Source of the DNA: Streptomyces sp. NBC_00523
Lineage (GTDB): Bacteria > Actinomycetota > Actinomycetes > Streptomycetales > Streptomycetaceae
DNA: 64,000 nt
Direction of reading: 5' to 3'
Assembly (NCBI RefSeq): GCF_036346615.1
Contig: NZ_CP107836.1
Location: 6,634,001 to 6,698,000 of the forward strand
A model generated the notes under the pieces. The model searched no databases. It saw only the letters and a program-made list of their open reading frames with translations, and was not told the origin of the DNA. A program made the translations under genes and the position numbers. This document shows, one piece after another, positions 49,157 through 57,459 of the stretch. Every line of letters begins with the position of its first letter. The first letter of the stretch is position 1.

Positions 49157-50533
49157 TCAGTCCCCCATGTCGAGCAGCGCGTCGGCGTGCGCCAGGCCGC
49201 TCTCGGCGGAGACCGAGTCCAGCGACTGGGCGTCGCGCACCGGCGCGAACCGCACCACCGGATCCTCGCGGCCGCTCGTACCGGTGAGGTCGAATCCGTA
49301 CACCGCCGGGCGCGGCAGGCTGTTGTACGACCACGGGGTGGAGAAGTAGTACGCCCCCGTGTCGTACAGCACCACGAAGTCGCCCGACCGCAGCTCGGGC
49401 AGCTCCCGGGCGTGCGCGACGACATCCCCGGCGAAGCAGCACGGCCCCGCGATGTCCTGGACCACCATCGGCCCGTCCTTGGGTCGTCCTTCGGCGTCGA
49501 AGGCGCCGACCCGCAGCGGCCAGGCGTCCGGCATGAAGACGGTACGGGTGGCGGTCTGCGCCCCCGCGTGGGTCAGCGCGATACGGCGGCCGCCCGCGTC
49601 CTTCGTGTACTCGACCAGCGCGCCGATGAAGCCGTTCTTCGCGAGCAGAGACCGCCCGAACTCGGTGACCAGCTCGTACCGCCCGTCGAAGAGACCCGGC
49701 ACCGCCGCCCGCAGCGCCGCCGCGTACGCCGCGAAGGTGGGGCGCACCTCGTCGTCGGCGAAGTTGACCGGCAGGCCGCCGCCGATGTCGAGCCCGGTGA
49801 CCTGGCGGCGGCCCAGCGTCTCGTTGATCTCCTCGGCCAGCCGGTACGTCTCGGCGATCCCGGCCGCGATCAGCTCCAACGAGCAGCCCTGCGACCCGAC
49901 ATGGGCGTGCAGCCGGGTCAGCCACGGGTGAGCGGCGAACGCCTTCACGACCTGCTCGCGCGCGCCGGGGTCGCGCAGCGCCACGCCGAACTTCGAGGTT
50001 GCCGTCGCCGTGCTCATCGCGCCGATCGAGCCGCCGCCGACCTGCGGGTTCACCCGGAGGCCGATGGCGGACACCGCGTCCGACGGGCGCAGCGAGGCGA
50101 TCCGGGCCACCTCGTCCAGGTTGTCCGCGTTGATCGCCACGCCCACGGCCAGGGCGTGCCGGATCTCGTCCCGGGTCTTGGCGGGCGAGTCCAGCACGAT
50201 CCGGGACGGCGCGAACCCGGCGTCCAGCGCCAGCCGCAGCTCACCCGGGCTCGCGACCTCGCAGCCCATCCCGCACCGGGCGAGCAGCCGCAACACGGGG
50301 ACCAGCGAGGACGCCTTCGCGGCAAAGGTGTGCAGCACGGCGGGCACCCCGGGGAACGCCTCGTGCAGGGCGGCGACCGAGGCGCGGACGCCGTCCGTGT
50401 CGATGAAACCGGCGACCGGGCTCGCCTCGCCGAGCAGACCGGCGGCCACGGCGTGGCGGACGACCGCCGCGACACGCGCGGAGCCCGCCGGGATCGAGGG
50501 AGAGAGGGCGGAGGAGGGCGAAGAAAGGCTCAT
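49157..50533 (-). CDS. Fold-type III PLP-dependent decarboxylase (diaminopimelate/ornithine decarboxylase family)
   Basis: 458 residues from the ATG at 50533; the ribosome site is weak. Family motifs are all present: the PLP lysine in HTFAAKASSLVPVL, GCEVASPGELRLAL, SKFGVAL, HVGSQGCS, GLDIGGGLPV, ELVTEFGRSLLAKNG, catalytic Cys in GPCCFAGDVVAHA and the closing YDTGAYYFSTPWSYNSLPRPAVYGF. The barrel and C-terminal beta-domain are complete. The specificity loop does not settle whether the substrate is diaminopimelate, ornithine or another amino acid. It lies 120 bases downstream of a PucR regulator on the same strand and may answer to it. Confidence 0.88.
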   Translation of the reverse strand: MSLSSPSSALSPSIPAGSARVAAVVRHAVAAGLLGEASPVAGFIDTDGVRASVAALHEAFPGVPAVLHTFAAKASSLVPVLRLLARCGMGCEVASPGELRLALDAGFAPSRIVLDSPAKTRDEIRHALAVGVAINADNLDEVARIASLRPSDAVSAIGLRVNPQVGGGSIGAMSTATATSKFGVALRDPGAREQVVKAFAAHPWLTRLHAHVGSQGCSLELIAAGIAETYRLAEEINETLGRRQVTGLDIGGGLPVNFADDEVRPTFAAYAAALRAAVPGLFDGRYELVTEFGRSLLAKNGFIGALVEYTKDAGGRRIALTHAGAQTATRTVFMPDAWPLRVGAFDAEGRPKDGPMVVQDIAGPCCFAGDVVAHARELPELRSGDFVVLYDTGAYYFSTPWSYNSLPRPAVYGFDLTGTSGREDPVVRFAPVRDAQSLDSVSAESGLAHADALLDMGD

Positions 50534-50653
50534 GGAGCCAGAGTCGGCGATGAGTGCCCCCAGGTCTCTGTCCGGGCGGCCAAGAACGGTGCGCTTCCTT
50601 GTCCGGTCGGCCAACAGTGAAGAGGAGGCGCGGCCGTACGGACAGACCGCAAC

Positions 50654-52270
50654 CTACCCGCTGAGCCGGACGGCGAGCGTGACCAGCAGCCGGGTGTCGG
50701 GGTCGTCCAGATCCACCCCGAACCGCTCCCGGGCGCGCCGCAGCCGGTAGCGCAGCGTGTTCGGGTGGACGACCAGGCGCTCCGCCGCCCGCGCCACGTC
50801 GCCCGACGCGTCCAGATAGGCCGCCAGCGACCGGACCAGCTCGCCCCCGGCCGCCAGATCCGTCCGGACCAGTTCGTGCACCGGCCCCCGCCCCGCCTCC
50901 CAGACCGGCCGGGCGGCGTCCAGGACCCGGGCGACATCCAGCGAGGGGCCCACGCCTGCCGCGTCCGCCGACCGCCGGGCGTCCCCCGCCGCCGCCCGCT
51001 CGCGCAGCACCCGTACGACGAGCAGGGCCTCCTCGCACGACTCCCGCACCCCGGCCGCCCCCGCCGCCACCGGACCGGCCCCCGCCAGCGCCCCGGCGTC
51101 CTGCGCCTGGCCCGCCAGCTCCCGGGCCAGCGCCGCCGCGCCCCGGTCCGGCCCGGCGTCCACGGGCAGCAGCACCAGCAGCCGGTCGCCGTCGCGCAGC
51201 ACGCGTACGGACGGGCGGTACGTCGCGGCCTGGAGCGCGGCCACGTCGAGCGTGCGGTCGCCCGGGGCGGGCGCGGCGGCCAGGGGTTCGGCGACCACGA
51301 CCGCGCAGGCGGCGTCGGGGGAGAGGCCGAGCGACCAGGCGTGCGTACGGGCGTCCCCGTCCCCGTACAGCAGTCCGCGCAGCGCGAGTTCGCTGCGGCG
51401 GGCGGCGCCGCTCTCGCGCAGCCGGTGCCGCACCAGCAGGGGTGCGGCGACCTCGGCGGCCCGGCGCAGCGCGTCCGGCGCGTCCGGGCGCAGCGGGCGT
51501 CCGTCGCCGGCCACCCAGATCGAGCCCAGGACCTCCGGGCCGCTGCGGACCGCGATGATCAGGCGCTCCGGTCCCTCGGCGTCGGCCGCGCGGTGGATCA
51601 CGTCCCGGGACGTCCACAGCGTCCGCAGCAGCCCGCTGCGCCGCAGCTCCGCGACCCGCCACTCCGGGACCCGGCCGCCCAGGATGGTGGACCGGCGCAG
51701 CGCATCGGCGTCGGGGCCGGTGGCGGAGTGGGCCAGGACCCGCAGGCGGGTGTCCTCGATGGTGATCGACCCGCCGGTGTACTCGGCGACGGCCGCCGCG
51801 AGCGCGCTCAGGCTCTCCGGGCCCCCGGGCGCGATCCGCCCGGCAGCTCCGTCGTCGGCGCCCGCCCGGGCGCAGGCCAGCGCGGAACGCAGCAGCGCGG
51901 CGGCGTCCGTCCAGTCGGCCCACTCCGCGCGGGTGAGCAGGGCCACCCCCGCCTCCTCGGCGGCGGCGAGCACCTGCGGCGCGACGGCCACCCCCTCCAC
52001 GGCGCGCAGCACCACGCCGGACGCGCCCCGGCGCGCGGCCTCGCGGACCGGGGCGGCGGCTTCGGGGGACGAGGCGGGCGCCCCGGTGACCAGGACCAGG
52101 CAGCCGTCCAGCGACCGGGCCGGGCCCTCGTCGCCCACAGCCACCCCGCGCACTCCGACGTCACGGCCGGCCGGGGCGAGCAGCAGCCGCAGGCTACCCC
52201 CGTCGTCGAAGGCGAGGACCTCGCGCAGCGCGACGGACGGCTCCGGCGGGAGGGCGGCACGGCTCGTCAT
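50654..52270 (-). CDS. PucR-family transcriptional regulator
   Basis: 538 residues from the ATG at 52270 (GTG at 52291 is an alternative). The N-terminal PucR sensing domain (about 10-130: LREVLAFDDGGSLRLLLAP, RGASGVVLRAVEGVA) leads into a GGDEF-like middle domain. The C-terminal PucR HTH_30 domain follows, with LVRSLAAYLDASGDVARAAERLVVHPNTLRYRLRRARERFGVDLDDPDTRLLVTLAVRL. PucR regulators are usually activators of purine, amine or amino-acid catabolism. The decarboxylase gene just downstream is the best candidate target. Confidence 0.9.
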   Translation of the reverse strand: MTSRAALPPEPSVALREVLAFDDGGSLRLLLAPAGRDVGVRGVAVGDEGPARSLDGCLVLVTGAPASSPEAAAPVREAARRGASGVVLRAVEGVAVAPQVLAAAEEAGVALLTRAEWADWTDAAALLRSALACARAGADDGAAGRIAPGGPESLSALAAAVAEYTGGSITIEDTRLRVLAHSATGPDADALRRSTILGGRVPEWRVAELRRSGLLRTLWTSRDVIHRAADAEGPERLIIAVRSGPEVLGSIWVAGDGRPLRPDAPDALRRAAEVAAPLLVRHRLRESGAARRSELALRGLLYGDGDARTHAWSLGLSPDAACAVVVAEPLAAAPAPGDRTLDVAALQAATYRPSVRVLRDGDRLLVLLPVDAGPDRGAAALARELAGQAQDAGALAGAGPVAAGAAGVRESCEEALLVVRVLRERAAAGDARRSADAAGVGPSLDVARVLDAARPVWEAGRGPVHELVRTDLAAGGELVRSLAAYLDASGDVARAAERLVVHPNTLRYRLRRARERFGVDLDDPDTRLLVTLAVRLSG

Positions 52271-52313
52271 GGCAGCCGAGCATACGAGCACCCCCGCGGC
52301 GCGGGACCGGCGC

Positions 52314-53054
52314 TCACTCGTCGTTGAGGTCGTTCCGGCTGCACGCCAGGACCCCGGCCGTGCCCGCGAGCCGTGCCGTCAGCGCGTCCGGGTCGCCCCG
52401 CCCCTGCACGCTCAGCGCGATCTCCACGGTCCCCTCGGCGTCCGGTTGCGCGCGCCGCCGCCGGTATCTGCCGGACCCGGAGAGCGTGGTCAGCTCGGAC
52501 ACCGCGAACCCGGTCTCCGTACAGTGGTTGACCAGCTCGCGCAGAGCCCCGACGCCCTCGGTGTACGTGATGCGGTAGCCGATGGACGCGTTGCGCAGGG
52601 TGGGGAGCCGGTGGGCGAGGGGGCGTACGCCGTAGGACACCAGGAAGTACGCGAGCGTGGCCAGCGTCGCGAGCACGGGCAGCCCGGCGCCGGCCGCGCA
52701 GCCCACGGCGGCGGTGAGCCAGATGGAGGCCGCCGTGGTGAGGCCCCGCACCGAGCCCCGGTGGACGAAGATGACGCCGCCGCCGATGAAGCCGAGCCCG
52801 GACACGATCTGGGCCGCGACCCGCGAGGGGTCCAGCTCCACCTGGCCGGTCACCACGACGTCGGAGAAGCCGAACTTGCTGACCAGTGTGAAGAGCGCGG
52901 CCCCGAGCCCGACGATCGTGTAGGTGCGCAGCCCGGCCGCCTTCTGGCGGATCTCACGCTCGATCCCGATCGCGCACGACAGGACGAACGCGATGCCGAA
53001 CTGCGCCGCGTGCGTCCAGTTCTGACCGAACGGTTCGTTGATGTCGAGTGCCAC
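52314..53054 (-). CDS. MgtC/SapB family membrane protein
   Basis: 246 residues, with GTG at 53054 after GGAGG. The N-terminal MgtC domain has five hydrophobic helices with the family signature: AIGIEREIRQKAAGLRTYTIVGLGAALFTLVS, QIVSGLGFIGGGVIFVHRGSVRGLTTAASIWLTAAVG. A C-terminal ACT-like soluble domain is present (LRELVNHCTETGFAVSELTTL...VEIALSVQGRGDPDALTARLAG). MgtC proteins help cells tolerate low magnesium, and some regulate the ATP synthase. It is 43 bases upstream of the PucR gene on the same strand, but a functional link is doubtful. Confidence 0.92.
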   Translation of the reverse strand: MALDINEPFGQNWTHAAQFGIAFVLSCAIGIEREIRQKAAGLRTYTIVGLGAALFTLVSKFGFSDVVVTGQVELDPSRVAAQIVSGLGFIGGGVIFVHRGSVRGLTTAASIWLTAAVGCAAGAGLPVLATLATLAYFLVSYGVRPLAHRLPTLRNASIGYRITYTEGVGALRELVNHCTETGFAVSELTTLSGSGRYRRRRAQPDAEGTVEIALSVQGRGDPDALTARLAGTAGVLACSRNDLNDE

Positions 53055-53217
53055 GCAGCCTCCGTACCCGTCCGGCGGAACATGATCGGACAGAGTCCAC
53101 CGTACCCGTCCAATCGGGGCCCGGAGGCAAGCGGCGGGCGGTCGCGGGTCAAGGCCGCCACAAGAAGGCGGCGGCGGCTCCCGAGCCGCCGGGAACCGCC
53201 GCCGTCCGCGTCAGGGG

Positions 53218-54321
53218 TTACGGGCTGACGCAGCCGATCGAGCCGACGGGGAAGTCATTGCCCGTCGAGGTGGCCGTGAAGCCGAACGTGACGCTGCCGT
53301 CCGGCGGGATCGACCGGTTGTAGTCGGCGTTCTTCACCGTCAGCGTGCCGTCGGACCCGGTGCTCAGCACCCCGCTCCACACGCTGCTGACCGTGGTGCC
53401 GGTGCCGGGCTTCCACTGCACGGCCCAGCCGTCGAGCGCCGTCGTGTTGTGGTTCATGACCTCGACGGAGCCCTGGAAGCCGCCGCTCCAGGAGTTGGTC
53501 ACGTTGTAGACCGCCATGCACCCGGTGTGCGGGTCGGTCGGGTCCGTGGGGTCGGTCGGGTCCGGGGTCGGGTCGGTGGGGTCCGGGTCGGGGGTGCTGC
53601 CCGAGCCGCGGATGCCGGTGACCTCGCCGTTTCCGCCGTCGAAGACGATGTCGGAGCAGGAGAAGAAGTTCTCCTGGCTGTCCGAGCGCACCCACTGGAT
53701 GAACATGACCGCGTCACCCGAGCGGCCCGAGGGCAGGGTCAGGTCCCAGTAGTAGTGACCGCCGTCGGTGCCCGGCGAACCCACCTGGGGCGGGTTGGAG
53801 ACCGTCTGGATCAGATCGAGGTCGTCCCAGCCCAGTTCGGTGGTGGGGGAGTACCCGGGCTTGGACATGTACACCCGGAACTCGCCCGGGTGCGCGGCCC
53901 AGTTGCTGTGGTCCACCTCGATCTTGGCGCCCGAGGTGAGGTGCGTACGGGGCCAGTCGCCGCGCGGCGCGTTGTAGCCGGTGAAGTTGTACGGGGAGCG
54001 GTCACCGGCGCTGCACAGCGTGCCGTCCGGGACGTAACCCTGGTTCCGGCCACCCGCGTTGGAGTCCAGCACGGCGAACCAGTTGTACAGGGAGCTCGCG
54101 CCGCTCTCCGCGAGGGCGGCCTTGCACGCGGGGTTGGTCGGGTCCAGCGAACCGGTGCTCGTCTTGGCGTCCAGCCAGCAGAGGTAGGTGCGCGAGCCAG
54201 GTGACATGGTGACACCGTGGGCCTGCGCGCTTCCCTGGCCCAGCAGGGTGAAGGCGATACCGCCGAGCAGTGTCGCCAGCACCGCCGCCAGGGAGGCGAG
54301 TTGTGTTCTGCGTCGTGCCAT
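53218..54321 (-). CDS. AA10 lytic polysaccharide monooxygenase with CBM2 (cellulose-active type)
   Basis: 367 residues, with ATG at 54321 after GAAGGAG. The signal peptide ends QGSAQA, so the mature protein begins with His35 (HGVTMSPGSR), the first copper-brace ligand. The second is His144 in SNWAAHPGEFRVYMSK. GGHYYWDLTLPSGRSGDAVMFIQW and ENFFSCSDIVFDGG complete the AA10 domain. A TDP-rich linker leads to a C-terminal CBM2 (NSWSGGFQGSVEVMNHN, DGWAVQWKPG). The protein oxidatively breaks crystalline cellulose outside the cell. Upstream are five TGCGGG repeats and a perfect CebR-type box. Confidence 0.95.
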   Translation of the reverse strand: MARRRTQLASLAAVLATLLGGIAFTLLGQGSAQAHGVTMSPGSRTYLCWLDAKTSTGSLDPTNPACKAALAESGASSLYNWFAVLDSNAGGRNQGYVPDGTLCSAGDRSPYNFTGYNAPRGDWPRTHLTSGAKIEVDHSNWAAHPGEFRVYMSKPGYSPTTELGWDDLDLIQTVSNPPQVGSPGTDGGHYYWDLTLPSGRSGDAVMFIQWVRSDSQENFFSCSDIVFDGGNGEVTGIRGSGSTPDPDPTDPTPDPTDPTDPTDPHTGCMAVYNVTNSWSGGFQGSVEVMNHNTTALDGWAVQWKPGTGTTVSSVWSGVLSTGSDGTLTVKNADYNRSIPPDGSVTFGFTATSTGNDFPVGSIGCVSP

Positions 54322-54333
54322 GGTGTCTCCTTC

Positions 54334-54363
54334 TGCGGGTGCGGGTGCGGGTGCGGGTGCGGG
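54334..54363. repeat. Five tandem TGCGGG hexamers in the LPMO leader
   Basis: TGCGGG repeats exactly five times and then decays to TGCGAA. On the transcribed strand this is a CCCGCA tract directly upstream of the Shine-Dalgarno sequence (54324-54332). Slippage would change spacing in the leader, not the reading frame. Confidence 0.9.
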
Positions 54364-54391
54364 TGCGAAGGGATTACGGGGGTGCGGAATG

Positions 54392-54405
54392 TGGGAGCGC
54401 TCCCA
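54392..54405 (-). promoter_or_regulatory. CebR-type operator upstream of the LPMO gene
   Basis: TGGGAGCGCTCCCA is a perfect 14-base palindrome identical to the cellobiose-repressor box of streptomycetes. It lies 71 bases before the LPMO start codon and should hold the gene off until cello-oligosaccharides are present. Confidence 0.92.
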
Positions 54406-54529
54406 TGCTTTCGTTGGTAGGGGACTGTAAGGCAGTAGTCGTGTCCCTGACAACCCTGCGGCCAGCATCGGCTGAAATGGGCCGCGATTGGCGCACGCGC
54501 CTACCGGCTGTCGTCAACCACCTTGCGCA

Positions 54530-55552
54530 TCAGCCGGACTGACGCACCATCAGCCGCGTACGCAGAATCACGTGGTGCCACGCGACCTTCGGCCGGCTCA
54601 TCTCCTCCAGCAGTAGCCGCACCATCGCCCGGCCGATCTCCTCCATCGGCTGCTGGACCGTCGTGAGCGGCGGGTCGGTCTGCTCGGCGAGCTCGAAGTC
54701 GTCGAAGCCGACCACCGCCACGTCCTCCGGCACCCGCCGCCCCGCCGCGCGCAGCGCGGCCAGCGCCCCGGCCGCCATGCTGTCCGACGCGGCGAACACC
54801 GCGTCGACCTCCGGATGCCGCTCGATCAGGCGGGCCATCGCGCGCCGCCCGCTGGCCTCGGTGAAGTCGCCCTGGGCCACCAGGGACGGGGGCTCGGCGC
54901 AGCCCGCCTCGCGCAGGGCCTCCCGGTAGCCGCGCAGTCGGCACTGGGCGACGTACATCTCGGGCGGACCGGCGATCGCGGCGATGGTTCTGCGCCCGCC
55001 GCGCACCAGATGGCCGACCGCGTCCCGCGCCCCGCCAACGTTGTCGGCGTCCACATAGGTGACCCGCTCGTCGCCCGAGCGGCGGCCGAGGAGCACGGTC
55101 GGCACCCCGGCGTCCGCGAGCATGTCGGGCAGCCGGTCCTCGGCGCTCACCGACATGAGCAGCACCCCGTCGACCCGGCCGCCGCGCACGTACTCCAGGA
55201 GCCGTTGCCGTTCGCTGTCCGTACGGACGAGGGTGAGCAGGAGCTGCACGCCCTGCTCGTTCAGGGCGTCCCCGACCGCGCGCACGATCTCCGAGAAGAA
55301 CGGCTCCCCGAACAGCCGCCAGTCCGTCTTGGTCATCACCAGGGCGACGGCGCCCGCGCGTTGTCCGGCCAGGGAGCGGGCGGCCAGGTTGGGCACGTAA
55401 CCCAGTTCGTCGATGGCGCGCTGCACGGCGCGGCGGGTGGACTCCCGGACGCCCGCGGCGTTGTTGATCACTCGGGAGACGGTGCCCCGGCCCACCCCGG
55501 CGAGCGCCGCCACCTCTTCCAGCGTCGGCGTGCCGGAACCCCTGTTCAGCAT
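54530..55552 (-). CDS. LacI-family regulator, CebR-like
   Basis: 340 residues from the ATG at 55552. The HTH PTLEEVAALAGVGRGTVSRVINNAAGVRESTRRAVQRAI is very close to CebR of streptomycetes. The sensor domain has VALVMTKTDWRLFGEPFFSEIV, GGRVDGVLLMSVSAEDRLPDML, VTYVDADNVGGARDAVGHL and VAVVGFDDFELAEQTDPPLTTVQQP. Its gene lies between an LPMO and a GH5 cellulase, each with TGGGAGCGCTCCCA boxes, so it most likely represses both and itself. It may be a paralogue rather than CebR itself, since no cebEFG importer is adjacent. Confidence 0.9.
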   Translation of the reverse strand: MLNRGSGTPTLEEVAALAGVGRGTVSRVINNAAGVRESTRRAVQRAIDELGYVPNLAARSLAGQRAGAVALVMTKTDWRLFGEPFFSEIVRAVGDALNEQGVQLLLTLVRTDSERQRLLEYVRGGRVDGVLLMSVSAEDRLPDMLADAGVPTVLLGRRSGDERVTYVDADNVGGARDAVGHLVRGGRRTIAAIAGPPEMYVAQCRLRGYREALREAGCAEPPSLVAQGDFTEASGRRAMARLIERHPEVDAVFAASDSMAAGALAALRAAGRRVPEDVAVVGFDDFELAEQTDPPLTTVQQPMEEIGRAMVRLLLEEMSRPKVAWHHVILRTRLMVRQSG

Positions 55553-55643
55553 GGACCACCCCCAAGAGGCACCGATCCTACGGCCAGGAGGGTGAACGGC
55601 CGGGGGAGTCGGATCAATTGACGGCGTGATCGGGCCGTTCTCC

Positions 55644-55657
55644 TGGGAGCGCTCCCA
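55644..55657. promoter_or_regulatory. CebR-type operator, regulator side
   Basis: A perfect TGGGAGCGCTCCCA 92 bases upstream of the LacI gene start, in the divergent control region shared with the GH5 gene. It supports autoregulation. Confidence 0.9.
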
Positions 55658-55734
55658 AGTTTATTTGTGCATGACAGCGTCGAATGGCTATGCGCGGCGA
55701 CCCGCGGCGTGTACGGTCCAGGGCCGATGGGTTC

Positions 55735-55748
55735 TGGGAGCGCTCCCA
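55735..55748 (+). promoter_or_regulatory. CebR-type operator, GH5 side
   Basis: A perfect TGGGAGCGCTCCCA 46 bases before the GH5 start codon, 91 bases from the neighbouring box. Paired boxes at this distance could allow looping by a tetrameric or paired-dimer repressor. Confidence 0.9.
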
Positions 55749-55794
55749 TCCAGTTGTTCCTCAGTTGGTCCCCCTACGAACGAGGAGAAATGCT

Positions 55795-57183
55795 GTGAAA
55801 CGCTTCTTGGCTCTGCTGGCGGCCGGTGCCACGGCCACGGGCCTGACGGTCCTGGCCGGCCCTCCCGCGGCGGCCGCCACCGGCTGCAAGGTGGAGTACA
55901 CGGTCACCAGCCAGTGGGAGGGCGGCTTCCAGGGCGGGGTGAAGGTCACCAACCTGGGTGACGCCGTCAGTGGCTGGCGGCTCAAGTTCACCCTGCCCGA
56001 CTCGGGCCAGAAGGTGGTCCAGGGCTGGAACGCCACCTGGTCGCAGTCCGGCTCCGCGGTCACCGCGGCCGGCGTCGACTGGAACGGCTCCCTGGCCACC
56101 GGCGGCACGGCGGACCTGGGCTTCGTCGGCTCCTTCTCGGGCGCCAACCCGGCGCCCACGGGCTTCACGCTCAACGGCGTCGCCTGCACGGGGACCGTCG
56201 GGGGCGGGGGCGACGACGACGATCCGCCACCGGCCACGGGGGGTGGCACCCCGGTGGAGACCAACGGCCAGCTCCATGTGTGCGGCACAAACCTGTGCAA
56301 CCAGTACAACCGCCCGATCCAGCTGCGCGGCATGAGCACGCACGGCCTCCAGTGGTTCAGCCAGTGCTACAACAACGCGTCGCTGGACGCGCTGGCGAAC
56401 GACTGGAAGGCGGACCTGCTGCGCACCGCCATGTACGTGCAGGAGGACGGCTACGAGACCGACCCGGCGGGCTTCACCAACAAGGTCAACAGCCTGGTCG
56501 ACATGGCCGAGGCCCGTGGCATGTACGCCCTGATCGACTTCCACACCCTCACGCCGGGCGACCCGAACTACAACCTGGAGCGCGCCAAGACCTTTTTCGC
56601 GTCCGTCGCCGCCCGTAACGCCTCGAAGAAGAACGTCATCTACGAGATCGCCAACGAGCCCAACGGTGTGAGCTGGGCGGGCATCAAGAACTACGCCGAG
56701 CAGGTCATCCCGGTCATTCGGGCCGCCGACCCGGACGCGGTCGTCATCGTCGGCACGCGCGGTTGGTCGTCGCTCGGTGTCTCGGACGGCTCCAACGAGA
56801 GCGAGGTCGTCAACAGCCCCGTCAACGCCACCAACATCATGTACGCGTTCCACTTCTACGCCGCCAGTCACAAGGACAACTACCGCTCGACGGTGAGCCG
56901 GGCCGCTTCGCGACTCCCGCTCTTCGTGACGGAGTTCGGCACGGTGAGCGCCACCGGCGGCGGCGCGCTGGACCAGGCGAGCACGACCGCCTGGCTGGAT
57001 CTGCTCGACCAGCTGAAGATCAGCTACGCGAACTGGACCTACTCGGACGCCAATGAGAGCAGTGCCGCCTTCAAGCCCGGCACCTGCGACGGCGGCGACT
57101 ACAGCAGCAGCGGTGTCCTCACCGAGTCGGGCGCGCTGCTCAAGTCCCGGATCAGCACCCCGGACAACTTCCCCACCAGCTGA
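55795..57183 (+). CDS. Secreted GH5 endoglucanase with N-terminal CBM2
   Basis: 462 residues from the GTG at 55795 after GAGGAGA. Signal peptide to about residue 33 (PAAAA-TG), then a CBM2 (about 34-140: CKVEYTVTSQWEGGFQGGVKV, SGWRLKFTLPDSGQKVVQGWNA) and a Gly/Asp/Pro linker. The GH5 barrel has QLRGMSTHGLQWF, acid/base Glu288 in IYEIANEPNG, YAFHFYAASH and nucleophile Glu380 in LFVTEFGTVS, then ISYANWTYSDANESSAAF. It cuts cellulose chains outside the cell and would act together with the LPMO. Two CebR-type boxes lie in its promoter region. Confidence 0.96.
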   Translation: MKRFLALLAAGATATGLTVLAGPPAAAATGCKVEYTVTSQWEGGFQGGVKVTNLGDAVSGWRLKFTLPDSGQKVVQGWNATWSQSGSAVTAAGVDWNGSLATGGTADLGFVGSFSGANPAPTGFTLNGVACTGTVGGGGDDDDPPPATGGGTPVETNGQLHVCGTNLCNQYNRPIQLRGMSTHGLQWFSQCYNNASLDALANDWKADLLRTAMYVQEDGYETDPAGFTNKVNSLVDMAEARGMYALIDFHTLTPGDPNYNLERAKTFFASVAARNASKKNVIYEIANEPNGVSWAGIKNYAEQVIPVIRAADPDAVVIVGTRGWSSLGVSDGSNESEVVNSPVNATNIMYAFHFYAASHKDNYRSTVSRAASRLPLFVTEFGTVSATGGGALDQASTTAWLDLLDQLKISYANWTYSDANESSAAFKPGTCDGGDYSSSGVLTESGALLKSRISTPDNFPTS

Positions 57184-57195
57184 TCCGTGAGATAC

Positions 57196-57220
57196 GGGGC
57201 CCCGGCGCGGCCGGGGCTCC
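57196..57220 (+). terminator. Terminator hairpin after the GH5 gene
   Basis: GGGGCCCCGGC (57196-57206) pairs with GCCGGGGCTCC (57210-57220), with one G-U pair and loop GCG, 12 bases after the stop codon. Confidence 0.75.
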
Positions 57221-57246
57221 GCATCCGTGTGTCCACGGGCCGAACC

Positions 57247-57303
57247 TTGACACTCCGTCGATAGCGGCGAGACACTGTGAGCGCTTTGGGAGAGCGCTCT
57301 CCC
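57247..57303 (+). promoter_or_regulatory. Orphan promoter with LacI-type operator
   Basis: TTGACA at 57247-57252 and GACACT at 57271-57276 (18-base spacing) form a good promoter. GGGAGAGCGCTCTCCC, a perfect 16-base palindrome, follows at 57288-57303, exactly over the expected start of transcription. It resembles but is not the CebR box, being longer by two AG/CT bases. It reads right toward a very strong hairpin at 57355-57398. Confidence 0.7.
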
Positions 57304-57354
57304 GAGCGATCTCGGCCACCGTGTCGACCCACTCCCCGCTGTCGGCGCGGTACG

Positions 57355-57398
57355 GAAGCCCGCGGCGGTCACGGCCATCCGTGACCACCGCGGGCTTC
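57355..57398 (+). terminator. 20-base-pair hairpin, probable terminator or attenuator
   Basis: Bases 57355-57374 and 57379-57398 pair over 20 positions with one mismatch, around loop CCAT, and TGTGTATATTC follows. It would end any transcript from the orphan promoter after about 115 bases. TATATT just downstream could be the -10 of the following TetR gene. Confidence 0.8.
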
Positions 57399-57459
57399 TG
57401 TGTATATTCGGCGGAGCGCAAAGCTAAGGGGTCTAGGAAACACGTCGGCAGGGGTGGAC

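Noticed and set aside
57152..57421. Minus-strand 89-codon frame between the GH5 and TetR genes
   Set aside because: It overlaps the GH5 3' end, its terminator and the strong hairpin, and has no ribosome site. A chance frame is more likely than a gene.
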